Shown here: one piece after another, positions 1-7,670 of the stretch
How positions within the stretch are numbered: the stretch's first letter is position 1
How the letters are laid out: every line of letters starts with the position of its first letter
Source: Pseudarthrobacter sp. NIBRBAC000502772
Lineage (GTDB): Bacteria; Actinomycetota; Actinomycetes; Actinomycetales; Micrococcaceae
NCBI RefSeq assembly: GCF_006517235.1
Contig: NZ_CP041188.1
Span: 2,728,001 to 2,792,000 of the forward strand
Reading direction: 5' to 3'
DNA length: 64,000 bases
Program-made: the position numbers and the translations under genes
The notes under the pieces: model-generated
The model's database searches: none
What the model saw: the letters and a program-made list of their open reading frames with translations, nothing else
What the model was told of the DNA's origin: nothing

Positions 1-709
1 TGAGGAGTGCCCGCGGGACGGAAGCATCCTGGGCCAGGTGCTGGTTGACAGTCACGTCCGGAGCCAGGGCTCGGGCGTCGTGAGCCGCCATCTGGAGGAG
101 GCGACTGGCCGATTTTTGGCCGGCTCCGCCAGCGTTGGCCATGCCGTCGTGGGGCCGGATGACGTGGATGATCATCAGGTCCGCTCCCGTAGTACTGGCC
201 ATGGCACAGGCAATACGCAGGGCGCCCGCCGAGCCGGAAGAGTCAATTCCCACCACGATGCGCCCCTCCGCGCTCTGATCGAACCGGATGACCGCCACGG
301 GACAGGACGCCGTTGCCGCGAGTTCCAGACTTACTGATCCCACCAGAAGTCCCATAAAGCCACCGATCCCGCGGCTGCCAAGAACCAGCATCCGCGCATC
401 ATCCGCGATCCGGCGGAGATGGCCTGCAGGAAGCCCGTAGAGGAGGCTGCCCTGGATCCTGACCCGCGGCGCCATGGACAGCGCCTGGGCTTTGGCTTCA
501 TTAAGGATGGCCTGCGCCTGATGTTGCAGCCCGCTGCCGGCTATGCCTTTGACGGGTCCAAGGTCGTTGGTCAGTAACGGCCAGAGCGAGCAATGGACCA
601 CGTGCAGCTCACAGTCCATGAGCGCTGCGTGCCGTGCTGCCCAACGTACAGCGAGGGCCGCCTCGGTTGACCCGTCGTAGCCGACAACTACTCTGTCAGG
701 AGAGGTCAT
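1..709 (-). CDS. Universal stress protein, tandem UspA domains (3' end cut by window)
   Basis: The minus-strand reading frame opens with ATG at 709 and stays open to base 1, giving 236 codons before the window ends. Residues 1-145 form one UspA domain with the opening VVVGYDGS (7-14) and the ATP-binding loop GSRGIGG followed by GSVS (111-127). A second domain begins near residue 150 with IVVGIDSSG. Two-domain Usp proteins of about 290 residues are usual in actinobacteria, so about 50 residues are missing. The start codon overlaps the stop of the upstream usp gene (ATGA), so translation is probably coupled. Such cytoplasmic proteins bind ATP and help cells survive starvation or hypoxia; the exact role here is unknown. 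Confidence 0.9.
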   Translation of the reverse strand, partial: MTSPDRVVVGYDGSTEAALAVRWAARHAALMDCELHVVHCSLWPLLTNDLGPVKGIAGSGLQHQAQAILNEAKAQALSMAPRVRIQGSLLYGLPAGHLRRIADDARMLVLGSRGIGGFMGLLVGSVSLELAATASCPVAVIRFDQSAEGRIVVGIDSSGSAGALRIACAMASTTGADLMIIHVIRPHDGMANAGGAGQKSASRLLQMAAHDARALAPDVTVNQHLAQDASVPRALL

Positions 710-1209
710 GGCTGGACCCGGTCTGGCCGCCGCCTTTCGCGAGGCTGTCCGGAAGTATCCGAGAGCCCTGGCGGCAAGTCGGTACCGTGCGCCACCAGGA
801 CCGGGCATTTGGCGTGCTCAGCGACCGTTGCGCTGACCGCACCGAGGAGGAGCCCTTCAAATCCTCCGTGGCCGCGACTGCCCAGAACAACGATTTGGGC
901 ATTCCTGCTTTCTTCGATCAGTACCTTCGCCGCCTGACCCTGTAGGGCGACCACTTCGAGTCCGGCAGGGGGTGCGCCGTCGAAGGCCTGGTCCACGGCC
1001 GCAGCACAGATCCGCCTGGCCTCATCTTCAGGGTTCCACACAACCGGCATGAAGGTACCGACTGCGATCTGGAATTGCCAGCAGGCCACCGCCCGGATGT
1101 GGGCCTTGAGCAGCGGTGCCAAGGCCCCGGCCCACCGCAGGGCGAGTATGGACGGAGCGCTTCCGTCCACGCCCACGACTATTGCAGGCAGCTCAGGTGT
1201 TGGTTCCAT
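706..1209 (-). CDS. Universal stress protein (single UspA domain)
   Basis: This is a single UspA domain of 167 residues (169 if the ATG at 1215 is used). It has the N-terminal VVGVDGS strand and the ATP loop GSRGHGG followed by GAVS, so it should be an ATP-binding Usp. The ATG at 1209 is preferred because a GAG-containing purine stretch lies about 8 bases before it; the upstream ATG at 1215 has almost no spacing. The gene overlaps the next usp gene upstream by a few bases and ends in an ATGA overlap with the downstream one, so the three form one translationally coupled unit. Its C-terminal 20 residues are proline- and arginine-rich and fall outside the domain. Confidence 0.88.
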   Translation of the reverse strand: MEPTPELPAIVVGVDGSAPSILALRWAGALAPLLKAHIRAVACWQFQIAVGTFMPVVWNPEDEARRICAAAVDQAFDGAPPAGLEVVALQGQAAKVLIEESRNAQIVVLGSRGHGGFEGLLLGAVSATVAEHAKCPVLVAHGTDLPPGLSDTSGQPRERRRPDRVQP

Positions 1210-1663
1210 GGTCATTCTCGGTGTCCTGGCTGACCACCAGTACTGGGCAATGTGCGTGTGCTGCGCAGGCGGCGCTTACTGAGCCCATGAGCTGGCCGAG
1301 CAAGCCGCCATGGCCCCGCCGGCCGACTACAAGCATTTGGGCGTTCCGGCTTTCCTCCACAAGAACCTTCGACGGCGACCCCACCTTGACAACGGCCGTG
1401 AGGTGTTCCGGGCGTTCCGGGCCGAAGGCCCGGTCAATAGCCTGTTCCATGAGCCGCCGTGCGATGGCCTCAAGCTCAGCGGCGCTGTCAAAGTACCCCG
1501 GTGGCAAGTGCGCCGGAAGGTAGAAGTCGGAAAGGCCGAGGCACGTGATGACATGCAATGGGGCGGCCAGGGCGGACGCCAACCGACCGGCAAGGCGCAG
1601 GGCTGCCGGGGAGTATTCAGAACCGTCGATTCCCACAACTATGGTCCGCCCGCTATCCGCCAT
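1193..1663 (-). CDS. Universal stress protein (single UspA domain)
   Basis: First gene of the three-gene usp cluster, 156 residues. It starts with IVVGIDGSEYS and carries the ATP-loop signature GRRGHGG followed by GSVS near residues 116-132, with a typical C-terminal strand CPVLVVS. Family knowledge places it in the cytoplasm as an ATP-binding stress protein. It overlaps the next gene by about 20 bases. Just upstream (33 bases) lies the broken alcohol dehydrogenase, so this usp may once have followed that gene in one transcript, as usp and adhP-like genes often do in Arthrobacter. No separate promoter was recognised. Confidence 0.88.
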   Translation of the reverse strand: MADSGRTIVVGIDGSEYSPAALRLAGRLASALAAPLHVITCLGLSDFYLPAHLPPGYFDSAAELEAIARRLMEQAIDRAFGPERPEHLTAVVKVGSPSKVLVEESRNAQMLVVGRRGHGGLLGQLMGSVSAACAAHAHCPVLVVSQDTENDHGTNT

Positions 1664-1695
1664 GGCAGTACTTTCCCTGGGATCCGGCGGCGCGC

Positions 1696-2328
1696 CTAGG
1701 GCCGAAGGTCACCGTTGGGGCCCAGGTCTTTCTGATAGTCCAAGGCCGGTATGTCGCTCGAATGGATGTCGGCGACGGCGAGGGTCCCGCCCCGGTCCAG
1801 GGCGCGCAGCGCAACCGGGACCAGTCCGCCCGCAGGAGCGAAGAGAATGGCTGCGTCCAGCAGAGCGGGTGGCTCGGCCTCAGCGGATCTGGCGAATTCC
1901 GCCCCAAGCCTGAGGGCCAGGCTCTGCGCAGCTGAAGATCGGGTCATCACGTAGACGCGTGCACCTTCGAACAAAGCCATCTGCGCCGTCAGATGGGCGG
2001 ACCCGCCAAAACCGTAGATTCCGAGCCTTCCTCCGGGTGGAAGACCTGAGCACCTCAGCGCCCGATATCCTATGATTCCTGCGCACAGCAAGGGCGCGGC
2101 CTGCTCATCGGTGAACACATCCGGTATGGGGTAAGCGTAGTCCTGGTGCACAGTCATCAGTTCCGCGTAGCCGCCGTCGATATCCCAGCCGTTGAATGTT
2201 GGGGTAAGGCAGAGGTTCTCCGATCCGCGCTGGCAGAATTTGCAGGCGCCGCAGGTGCGGGCCAGCCAGGCTGCTCCCACGCGCTCGCCAAGGCGGAACC
2301 GGGAGCTGCCGGCACCCAGCCCGATGAC
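1696..2328 (-). pseudogene. Zinc-dependent alcohol dehydrogenase remnant, truncated at both ends
   Basis: From about 2328 down to 1696 the minus strand encodes the middle of a zinc alcohol dehydrogenase (AdhP-like). The segment contains the structural-zinc cysteine cluster (CGACKFC...C), the Rossmann strand [11 protein letters not shown] and the stretch [18 protein letters not shown]. The first ~110 residues of the family, including the catalytic zinc ligands, are missing. The frame ends at a TAG (1696-1698) right after [14 protein letters not shown], about 40 residues before the family's normal end. The open frame continues upstream to 2523, but that part is non-homologous antisense sequence of another remnant. 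The product cannot be an active dehydrogenase. Confidence 0.8.
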
Positions 2329-2330
2329 TG

Positions 2331-2602
2331 GTGGCCGAATCCACCTACGGCAACCGGACCCACCCGGAGAGGAATCCGGAGGACGAATTAGGCGACATCC
2401 TCGTGAGGCAGCCAAGCGGGGCGGGGTTGTCCTGGTCGCTGCCTTCGCGGTGGGAAGGGCCGAGACCCTGATGCTGCATCTCGCGCGCCTCCGGCGGCGC
2501 GGGGCGATCCCGGACATCCCCATTTACCTCAACAGCCCCATGGCCATCCGGACCGCCGGGCGCGCCGAGGAACGCCTGCGGGGGACCGCCGGCACCTCCT
2601 AA
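2331..2602 (+). pseudogene. Beta-CASP/MBL-fold RNA-processing nuclease remnant with frameshift
   Basis: The plus strand reads [13 protein letters not shown] from 2331. After a one-base loss near 2395 it continues in another frame as [12 protein letters not shown] then [17 protein letters not shown] and ends YLNSPMAI near 2548. These are the ESTYG and AFAVGR(A/T)E hallmarks of beta-CASP metallo-beta-lactamase nucleases. Both the N-terminal metal-binding domain and the C-terminus are absent. The fragment begins within a few bases of where the opposite-strand alcohol dehydrogenase remnant begins, so this is a recombination junction. Not expressed as a functional enzyme. Confidence 0.7.
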
Positions 2603-3240
2603 GGAAATATCCTGAGCGCGGTGTCCCAGTTGAAATGCTGATGCTCGGGGCTGACCTGCAGGCCCATGACAACCAGCATGAAGGACTCGAGTTCGCGCGA
2701 CCGCCGCAGCGGCCCGACGTCAATGGGGCGCAAACCTGCCGCGGCTGCCACGGCGCTGACCTTCTCCTTGGCCTGTTCCGAGTCGCCGGCAATAAAAACG
2801 TCCAAGTGCTGCCCACCGACTTTTCCGGCTTCCAAGGTGGTGGGGAACGTCGTGTTGAACGCCTTGACCACCTCTGCGCGTCCGTTCAGCAGGCGGGCCG
2901 TTTCTTCGGCGGCAGACACGCCGGGCTCCGTGGTCAACTGGTCGAAATTGGAAACGTCCACGGTGTTGCTGATGTCCACCACGACGCGTCCGTCGAGGGA
3001 GTCACCGATCTCCAGGATGGCGTCATGCACTTCCTTGTGCGGGATGGCGAGGAAAACAATTGCTCCTGTGACGGCGGCCCCGGTTACGCCTCCGGTGGCG
3101 CCCGGGCCGAGGCTCTCCACCAGGTCCCGCGTCCTGGAGCCATCACGACCCAGAATCTGTACCGGGTTGTTCCCTCGCAGCATGACAGTGGCCAGCGCGC
3201 GGGCCATGTGTCCGCTGCCGATGATGCTGATGTTGGTCAT
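2599..3240 (-). CDS. NADPH-dependent F420 reductase-type NAD(P)-binding oxidoreductase
   Basis: 213 residues with an N-terminal Rossmann motif (ISIIGSGHMARALA, residues 4-17) and the ordered segments VVVDISNT, VVKAFNTTFP and DVFIAGD. This is the NADP oxidoreductase coenzyme F420-dependent family, which moves hydride between F420H2 and NADP or reduces other flavin-like partners. The ATG at 3240 is chosen because GGAAG sits 6 bases upstream and the glycine motif follows immediately; a longer open frame to 3798 has no homology. The neighbours on both sides are remnants, so it is a single-gene unit. A tryptophan- and histidine-rich C-terminal tail (SPEHQHFNWDTAL) is typical of the actinobacterial members. 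The true cofactor cannot be told from sequence. Confidence 0.85.
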   Translation of the reverse strand: MTNISIIGSGHMARALATVMLRGNNPVQILGRDGSRTRDLVESLGPGATGGVTGAAVTGAIVFLAIPHKEVHDAILEIGDSLDGRVVVDISNTVDVSNFDQLTTEPGVSAAEETARLLNGRAEVVKAFNTTFPTTLEAGKVGGQHLDVFIAGDSEQAKEKVSAVAAAAGLRPIDVGPLRRSRELESFMLVVMGLQVSPEHQHFNWDTALRIFP

Positions 3241-3621
3241 GATCTTCCTTCGCTGGAACGCCTGGAACTGCGTGTCCATCCAGTAGACAGCCTTCCGCGG
3301 GCCGGGCAACAGGGACGAAAGCCCCGGGAACCATGGCAGGGGCTTAAGGCACTGGCAGTTCAGCGCCTCAGCGGGACACTGGGTGAGTGGCAGTGCGAGG
3401 AGGCAGGCTTTGAAAGGGCGTGAGGTCCTGTCCGGGCTTGATGGTTCCGAAACCGGCCGTGGGGGCGCCGAGTGGTGCGGTCGCCGAGGCGCAGGGTTCG
3501 GTTCGGTGAGCTTCCAGGCCGCTGTCCTCTGCCAAAGTCCCGTCGCTGTCATCCCGGGCCGCAGTACGGCGAACCAGGCAGGCGTTGTGGTTGGCATCGA
3601 CGGATCGACCCACTCGGCAGA
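3241..3621 (+). other. Gene-poor stretch with a possible universal-stress-protein N-terminal scar
   Basis: No supportable gene. Around 3578-3610 the plus strand encodes GVVVGIDGSTHSA, which looks like the opening strand of a UspA domain, but it runs at once into the SDR remnant in a different frame. It is probably a recombination scar. The open frames here lack homology and ribosome binding sites. Confidence 0.35.
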
Positions 3622-3894
3622 CTCGAGCTCGCGCCCCATGGGGTACTCGTGACCGCAGTGCATGTCGGCTATGTCGACACCCCTATGGCCTCCCACACGA
3701 ACGACCCAAAAATGCGGCCAGCCGACCTGGTCGCCAGGGTCTTCGACGCCGTCCAAAACGATGCCTTCGAGGTCGTCGCCGACGAACTCAGCGCACACGC
3801 CAAGGCCGGCCTATCGGCCCCACACGAAGCCCTCTACCCTCAACTGTCGGGCAAACAGCCGGAAGAGTTGCCGAGGACGCCTGTGCACTCTTAG
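3622..3894 (+). pseudogene. C-terminal remnant of a short-chain dehydrogenase
   Basis: Ninety codons encode the last third of an SDR protein: LELAPHGVLVTAVHVGYVDTPMAS, then DPKMRPADLVARVFDAV, then AGLSAPHEALYPQL. The stretch closely parallels the C-terminus of the complete SDR at 7671-8384 (HVGWVDTAMAAHTSDPKMDPAELV and LSAPIEALYPQL). The Rossmann and catalytic Tyr/Lys regions are gone. The TAG stop lies inside a 15-base repeat. It is therefore a degraded paralogue or the product of a duplication of the TetR-regulated cluster, not a working enzyme. Confidence 0.8.
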
Positions 3895-3925
3895 CCGGTG
3901 CCCTCTTAGCCTGTGCACTCTTAGT
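3881..3925. repeat. Three tandem 15-base direct repeats
   Basis: Three adjacent units of CTGTGCACTCTTAGC with two to three differences: 3881-3895, 3896-3910 and 3911-3925. The first unit contains the stop codon of the SDR remnant. The repeats make a short variable-length tract and show no hairpin potential. After them, 3926-4109 holds nothing recognisable. Confidence 0.8.
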
Positions 3926-4109
3926 GGACCACTATGAGATCGCGACAAGGACCGGGGTCTCAGAAATCGAGTTCGGCGGTGCTGTCCTGAAAGGGCGCCG
4001 CGACCCGAACTTGATCGTGCCAAGTCGCTATGGCCAGAGGCCGGAGGTTTGTCTCGTCGACCGCAACCGTAGTGAGTGACTGCCGTCCAGATCGTGTTTG
4101 CCGGCCGCG

Positions 4110-4712
4110 TCAGCGGGGTATCAGCAGGCTGATTTGTGTCCTGATGTCCTGCACCAGTGCCTCAATGTCCAACCCAGCGTTCACACTTGCTGCCATGCTG
4201 ACAAACATGATCGCCGAGACGATGCGCGCCGTCGTCGCGGCGTCACCCGCGTCGACCAGTTTTTCCCGGTCCAGTATGGCGGCAATGGCCTCCTCGGTCT
4301 GCGCAACGATGGTCAGAGCTGCGCTGTGGTGTGGCTCCGTGGGGTCGCCGAAGACCATTTCCCGCAGATAGAAGCGTCCGTTGTCGATCTGGGTTCGGTT
4401 GCACTCCACGATCGGCCGCACCACGGCCATCACCGCAGCCAGGGCATCCTGGATGGTTTCAGCATCCGCCTGGCCCCGCTCGAGAGCTTCGGCGTAGTGG
4501 GCGTTCTGAACGAGGAGGAGGAGTTCTCCCTTGGTTTTGGCGTAGAGGAAAAGGGTTCCGGTGCCGATGTCGGCTTTGTCGGCGATCTGCTGGGTGGTGA
4601 CGTCCTCGACCCCGTATTCGGCGAACAGCTCAGTGGCTGCGGCGGTGATGCGGTCCAGCTTCTCCTGCTTGTTCCGCTCGCGCCGTCCGAGCGGCTGGGT
4701 TGTGACAGGCAT
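4110..4712 (-). CDS. TetR-family transcriptional repressor
   Basis: 200 residues. Residues 15-62 form the TetR DNA-binding domain, with helix-turn-helix VTTQQIADKADIGTGTLFLYAKTK at about 38-61. The rest is a helical ligand-binding domain. The start is supported by AGAGG eight bases upstream. It is the last gene of the minus-strand series of reductases and hydrolase, with its own palindrome (ACTCA-ATAA-TGAGT) 30 bases upstream. Related palindromes lie in the promoters of the MDR gene and the Old Yellow Enzyme gene. This suggests an autoregulated repressor responding to an electrophilic compound handled by these enzymes. The ligand is unknown. Confidence 0.9.
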   Translation of the reverse strand: MPVTTQPLGRRERNKQEKLDRITAAATELFAEYGVEDVTTQQIADKADIGTGTLFLYAKTKGELLLLVQNAHYAEALERGQADAETIQDALAAVMAVVRPIVECNRTQIDNGRFYLREMVFGDPTEPHHSAALTIVAQTEEAIAAILDREKLVDAGDAATTARIVSAIMFVSMAASVNAGLDIEALVQDIRTQISLLIPR

Positions 4713-4741
4713 GTGGTTTCCTCTGGGCGTAAACTGACTGG

Positions 4742-4755
4742 ACTCAATAATGAGT
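4742..4755. promoter_or_regulatory. Candidate TetR operator upstream of tetR
   Basis: Perfect inverted repeat ACTCA-ATAA-TGAGT about 30 bases before the tetR start codon. The same half-sites with the same 4-base spacing occur in the longer palindrome at 9626-9643. Position and shape fit autorepression. Confidence 0.6.
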
Positions 4756-4795
4756 ATATCGAAGCTGCGGAGACCGTGCCCTCCGGTCGGCGGCG

Positions 4796-5602
4796 CTACT
4801 CTTCGTAGTGGGGGAGGATCCGGCCACCCTTGACATACGTCAGTGCTGCGTCAACCTCATAGGCATGGATGGCGGAGGCAACCGGGTTCAGCTGATGGGA
4901 GAGGTTGCGTAAAGCTGTGCTGCTAAAGAAGGCGTCACGGGCTGCCGAGTCAGCAAATCCCAGGATGATTGATGCGTGGAAGCGTTGGTCCGCCGGGTTG
5001 TCGTGGGCGACGTTGGGTGTATCCCACGTCTTCTTAATCCATGGCATGAATGACTGAGTGCGCAATTCCTTCAGCATCCCAGTGTCAGCCAGGGCAGGAA
5101 CAAGTTCCTTCTTCACGAGCCGCCGGAATTCGTGCGGGCGGACACCGGGGCGGCGGCGGAGGTAAATGATCGCGCGAGCCCCGACAGTCTCTGCCGGGGA
5201 GGCGACGTCATACCAGTGTGAAGTGTTCGGCGGACCGGCGTAGAGAAGCGTGCGGCGGAATACGTTGACCTCGTCCTTATAGGCCAAGGCGGTCTGCTTG
5301 CGCCCCTTGAGCGGCGAAAGCGCGGATTGGAAGGTGACTTCCGCTATGCCGTCGATCTTCCGGTCCGCAGGGATGGTGGTTTCCACCCCTGTGGTTGCGG
5401 GCCATAGGCCGGGGTTGTGTTCGGCGAGGTGAATCTGCCGGTACTCCTCCAGCCCAGGTGTGGCGGCGATGATGCCCGAGTGCGGGCCTTTCCAGTAGTC
5501 CATGTCGGTTTGGCGGGACTGCTCGCTGCGCACCCAGAGCAGGACTGAGGACGTAAAGTGCTTTTCCAGCTGCGGTCCGGTAGTTGGTGGTGAGATGCCC
5601 AT
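4796..5602 (-). CDS. EthD-like dimeric alpha/beta-barrel protein (two repeats)
   Basis: 268 residues. The N-terminal half (about 10-110) contains LLWVRSEQSRQTDMDYWKG and GLEEYRQIHL. The second half (about 130-250) contains RAIIYLRRRPGVRPHEFRRLV. Both resemble ferredoxin-like EthD/dimeric alpha-beta barrel domains, so the protein probably folds as an internal pair. The ATG at 5602 is preferred: AAAGG lies 7 bases upstream and the longer frame to 5692 would overlap the hydrolase gene. Family members act with oxidoreductases on organic substrates or as small stabilising proteins. It sits between an alpha/beta hydrolase and the TetR gene and is probably co-transcribed with the former (28-base gap). 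No catalytic residues can be assigned. Confidence 0.6.
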   Translation of the reverse strand: MGISPPTTGPQLEKHFTSSVLLWVRSEQSRQTDMDYWKGPHSGIIAATPGLEEYRQIHLAEHNPGLWPATTGVETTIPADRKIDGIAEVTFQSALSPLKGRKQTALAYKDEVNVFRRTLLYAGPPNTSHWYDVASPAETVGARAIIYLRRRPGVRPHEFRRLVKKELVPALADTGMLKELRTQSFMPWIKKTWDTPNVAHDNPADQRFHASIILGFADSAARDAFFSSTALRNLSHQLNPVASAIHAYEVDAALTYVKGGRILPHYEE

Positions 5603-5630
5603 TGGTGCCTTTTTATCGCGAGCGTGGTGG

Positions 5631-6497
5631 TCAGGGGGCGAGGAATTCGACGACGGCGGGTGCGAACCGGGTGTGGTACTGGAAGATACCACCGTGGCCG
5701 GAGTCGGGGTAGATGATCAGTTCGGATCCCTTGATGCGGTGATGCAGGTCCTTGGAGAGCGCGGAGGGCACCATGCGGTCATTGTCGCCATTGGCGATGA
5801 GGGTGGTCTGAGTGAGAGTGGACAGGTTCGACGGGGCCGAGCGGCCGAACTTCTGGATTGCCTTTAGCTGCGTCTGAAATGCGCGGGGGCTGATTGGCTT
5901 GTCACGGTTCTCGGTTCGCTCCTGCAGGCGTTTGATGAACGCTTTCGCAGCGGGTTTGCCGGTGGCGTTGCGGTTGAAGAACAGGAATTCCTTGGGGTCG
6001 GACCTGGTCAGGGTTGCCCGGAAGATGTCCCAGTAGGTGGTGCCGACGACCTTATCGATGTCTTTGCCTCCTCGCGGACCGGTTCCGGTCAGCACGAGCT
6101 TGCGGACAAGATCGGGATGTTTGAAGGTCAGGTCTTGGGCGACCATGCCGCCCAGTGAGAAGGAGAACACATCAATCTTGTCGAATCCGAGGGCCTTGAT
6201 GAAGGTGTAGGCGTCGTCGGCCATTGCTTCGATACTGTTGGGAACTTGTCCCGTGGAAGCGCCAACGCCGGGCTGGTCGAAGGTAATGACGTGGCGGTTC
6301 TTGGCAATGGGGTCGATGATACGGGGGTCCCAGTTATCAAGGGTGGCTGCCAGGTGCACGAAAAACACGACGGGGATGCCGCCCTTCGGCCCAAGCTCGC
6401 GATAGGCGTAGCTGACGCCTCCGGCGGTGACAGTGCTGGCAGGTGCCTTCGCGTACGAGGTGACGACTGGTTCGTTTGGGGCGTCGGTGTTGTCCAT
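5631..6497 (-). CDS. Alpha/beta-fold hydrolase
   Basis: 288 residues with the full hydrolase triad layout. The nucleophile is Ser114 in SFSLGG, where the usual first glycine of GxSxG is a serine. The acid is Asp240 (or Asp238) in NGDNDRMVP, and His268 lies in PDSGHGG. The oxyanion-hole region VFFVHLAAT replaces the more common HG motif. There is no signal peptide, so it is cytoplasmic. Chloroperoxidase-, epoxide-hydrolase- and lactonase-like members share this form, and the substrate is unknown. A strong AGGAGG precedes the ATG at 6497. It follows the MDR gene by 49 bases, so the two are likely one transcript under the promoter at 7583-7610. Confidence 0.85.
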   Translation of the reverse strand: MDNTDAPNEPVVTSYAKAPASTVTAGGVSYAYRELGPKGGIPVVFFVHLAATLDNWDPRIIDPIAKNRHVITFDQPGVGASTGQVPNSIEAMADDAYTFIKALGFDKIDVFSFSLGGMVAQDLTFKHPDLVRKLVLTGTGPRGGKDIDKVVGTTYWDIFRATLTRSDPKEFLFFNRNATGKPAAKAFIKRLQERTENRDKPISPRAFQTQLKAIQKFGRSAPSNLSTLTQTTLIANGDNDRMVPSALSKDLHHRIKGSELIIYPDSGHGGIFQYHTRFAPAVVEFLAP

Positions 6498-6546
6498 GAC
6501 GGTTGTCCTCCTGGATTCTCTTGCGTGAATAGTGGGTATCGGCGGG

Positions 6547-7545
6547 TCAGCTGGTGACGGTGAGCACTGCTTTGCCCCGGAAGCCCCCTGCGGCCAGGGA
6601 TTGCAGTGCCTCTGGAGCCTGGCCGAAGGTGAAGACCTTCCCTACGATGGGGCGCAGTGCGCCGGCGTCAACTAGGGCGCTGATCTGACGTAGTTGGTTG
6701 CCGCTGGCACGCATGAAGAGAAACTCATAGCTAACGCCGAGCTTCCTGGCTTGCCTCCGAATCTTGCTGCTGAGCCCGGTGATCGCCAGGCGCAGCACGG
6801 GGTTGAGGCCTGCTTTGCGGGCGAATGCCGGATCGGGCGGGCCGGCGATCCCAATCGCCTTCCCACCGGGCTTGAGGATGCGCAGTGATTTCTGCAGGTT
6901 TTGCCCTCCGAGGCTATCGAGCACCAGATCGTATCCGCTCAGGAGCTGCTCGAAGTCCTGGGTGCGGTAGTCGATGACGATGTCAGCGCCGAGGTCCCGC
7001 ACGAACCCGGCGTTGGAGCTGCTGGCGGTGGTTGCAACGGTCGCGCCGAGATGCTTGGCGAGCTGGATGGCGATAGAACCGACTCCGCCTGCGCCGGCAT
7101 GAATGAGAACTTTCTGCCCTGGCTGCACATTGCCCTGCTCGACGAGGGCCTGCCATGCGGTAAGAGCTACCAGTGGCAGCGAGCCGGCCTCCTCCATGGT
7201 GGCCGACACGGGCTTGAGCGCAAGGTCTTCCTCCGCGACGGCAATACGTTCGGCAAATGTGCCGATGCGGTCCTCGTTGGGACGGGCGTAGACCTCATCG
7301 CCGGGCTTGAACCCCTTCACTTTTTCCCCGACGCGCAGGACGGTGCCGGCTACGTCGTTGCCGAGGACCAACTGGAGCTTGTAGGGAAGGATCTGCTTGA
7401 ACTCGCCCATGCGGATCTTCTCGTCCAGCTGGTTCAGGCCGGCAGCTTGCACCTGCACGAGCACGTCACGTTCGCCGACGGTGGGTTCAGCAACCTCGGC
7501 TTCGCGCAGCGGTTCCTTGTACTTGTTGATAACGAATGCCCGCAT
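6547..7545 (-). CDS. Zinc-independent NADP-dependent oxidoreductase (MDR, quinone-oxidoreductase type)
   Basis: 332 residues of the medium-chain dehydrogenase fold: an N-terminal GroES-like domain (LGNDVAGTV, GEKVKGFKPGDEVYA) and a nucleotide-binding domain with AGAGGVGSIAIQLAKHLGA (150-168). The catalytic-zinc ligands of alcohol dehydrogenases are absent, which marks the quinone oxidoreductase/enone reductase branch. It probably reduces alkenals or quinones with NADPH. AAGGAG sits 10 bases before the ATG. The promoter upstream has a perfect -35 (TTGACA), a near-perfect -10 (CATAAT) and a palindromic operator between them. Confidence 0.88.
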   Translation of the reverse strand: MRAFVINKYKEPLREAEVAEPTVGERDVLVQVQAAGLNQLDEKIRMGEFKQILPYKLQLVLGNDVAGTVLRVGEKVKGFKPGDEVYARPNEDRIGTFAERIAVAEEDLALKPVSATMEEAGSLPLVALTAWQALVEQGNVQPGQKVLIHAGAGGVGSIAIQLAKHLGATVATTASSSNAGFVRDLGADIVIDYRTQDFEQLLSGYDLVLDSLGGQNLQKSLRILKPGGKAIGIAGPPDPAFARKAGLNPVLRLAITGLSSKIRRQARKLGVSYEFLFMRASGNQLRQISALVDAGALRPIVGKVFTFGQAPEALQSLAAGGFRGKAVLTVTS

Positions 7546-7582
7546 GCCGCGATGCTCCTTCTGATTAAAGTGACTATCATCA

Positions 7583-7610
7583 ATTATGACTAAACTCAGT
7601 TAAGTGTCAA
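7583..7610 (-). promoter_or_regulatory. Promoter of the MDR/hydrolase operon with operator in the spacer
   Basis: On the minus strand TTGACA (7610-7605) and CATAAT (7588-7583) are separated by 16 bases. The spacer contains the imperfect palindrome CTTAACTGAGTTTAG (7604-7590), sharing AACTGAGT with the palindrome at the Old Yellow Enzyme promoter. Repressor binding there would block polymerase. Confidence 0.7.
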
Positions 7611-7624
7611 GCGATATGGAAAGT

Positions 7625-7657
7625 GCCGTGGTGATGGGTTGGACTCATCACCACGGC
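7625..7657 (-). terminator. Hairpin terminator after the SDR gene
   Basis: Perfect 12-base stem GCCGTGGTGATG / CATCACCACGGC (7625-7636 and 7646-7657) with a 9-base loop, 14 bases beyond the SDR stop codon. A weakly T-rich tract follows in the minus-strand direction. It separates the OYE-SDR unit from the promoter of the next operon. Confidence 0.75.
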
Positions 7658-7670
7658 GCGGCCGCTGTTT

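Noticed and set aside
2599..3798. 399-residue open frame containing the NADP oxidoreductase
   Set aside because: Only the last 213 residues are homologous; the good ribosome binding site is at the internal ATG (3240).
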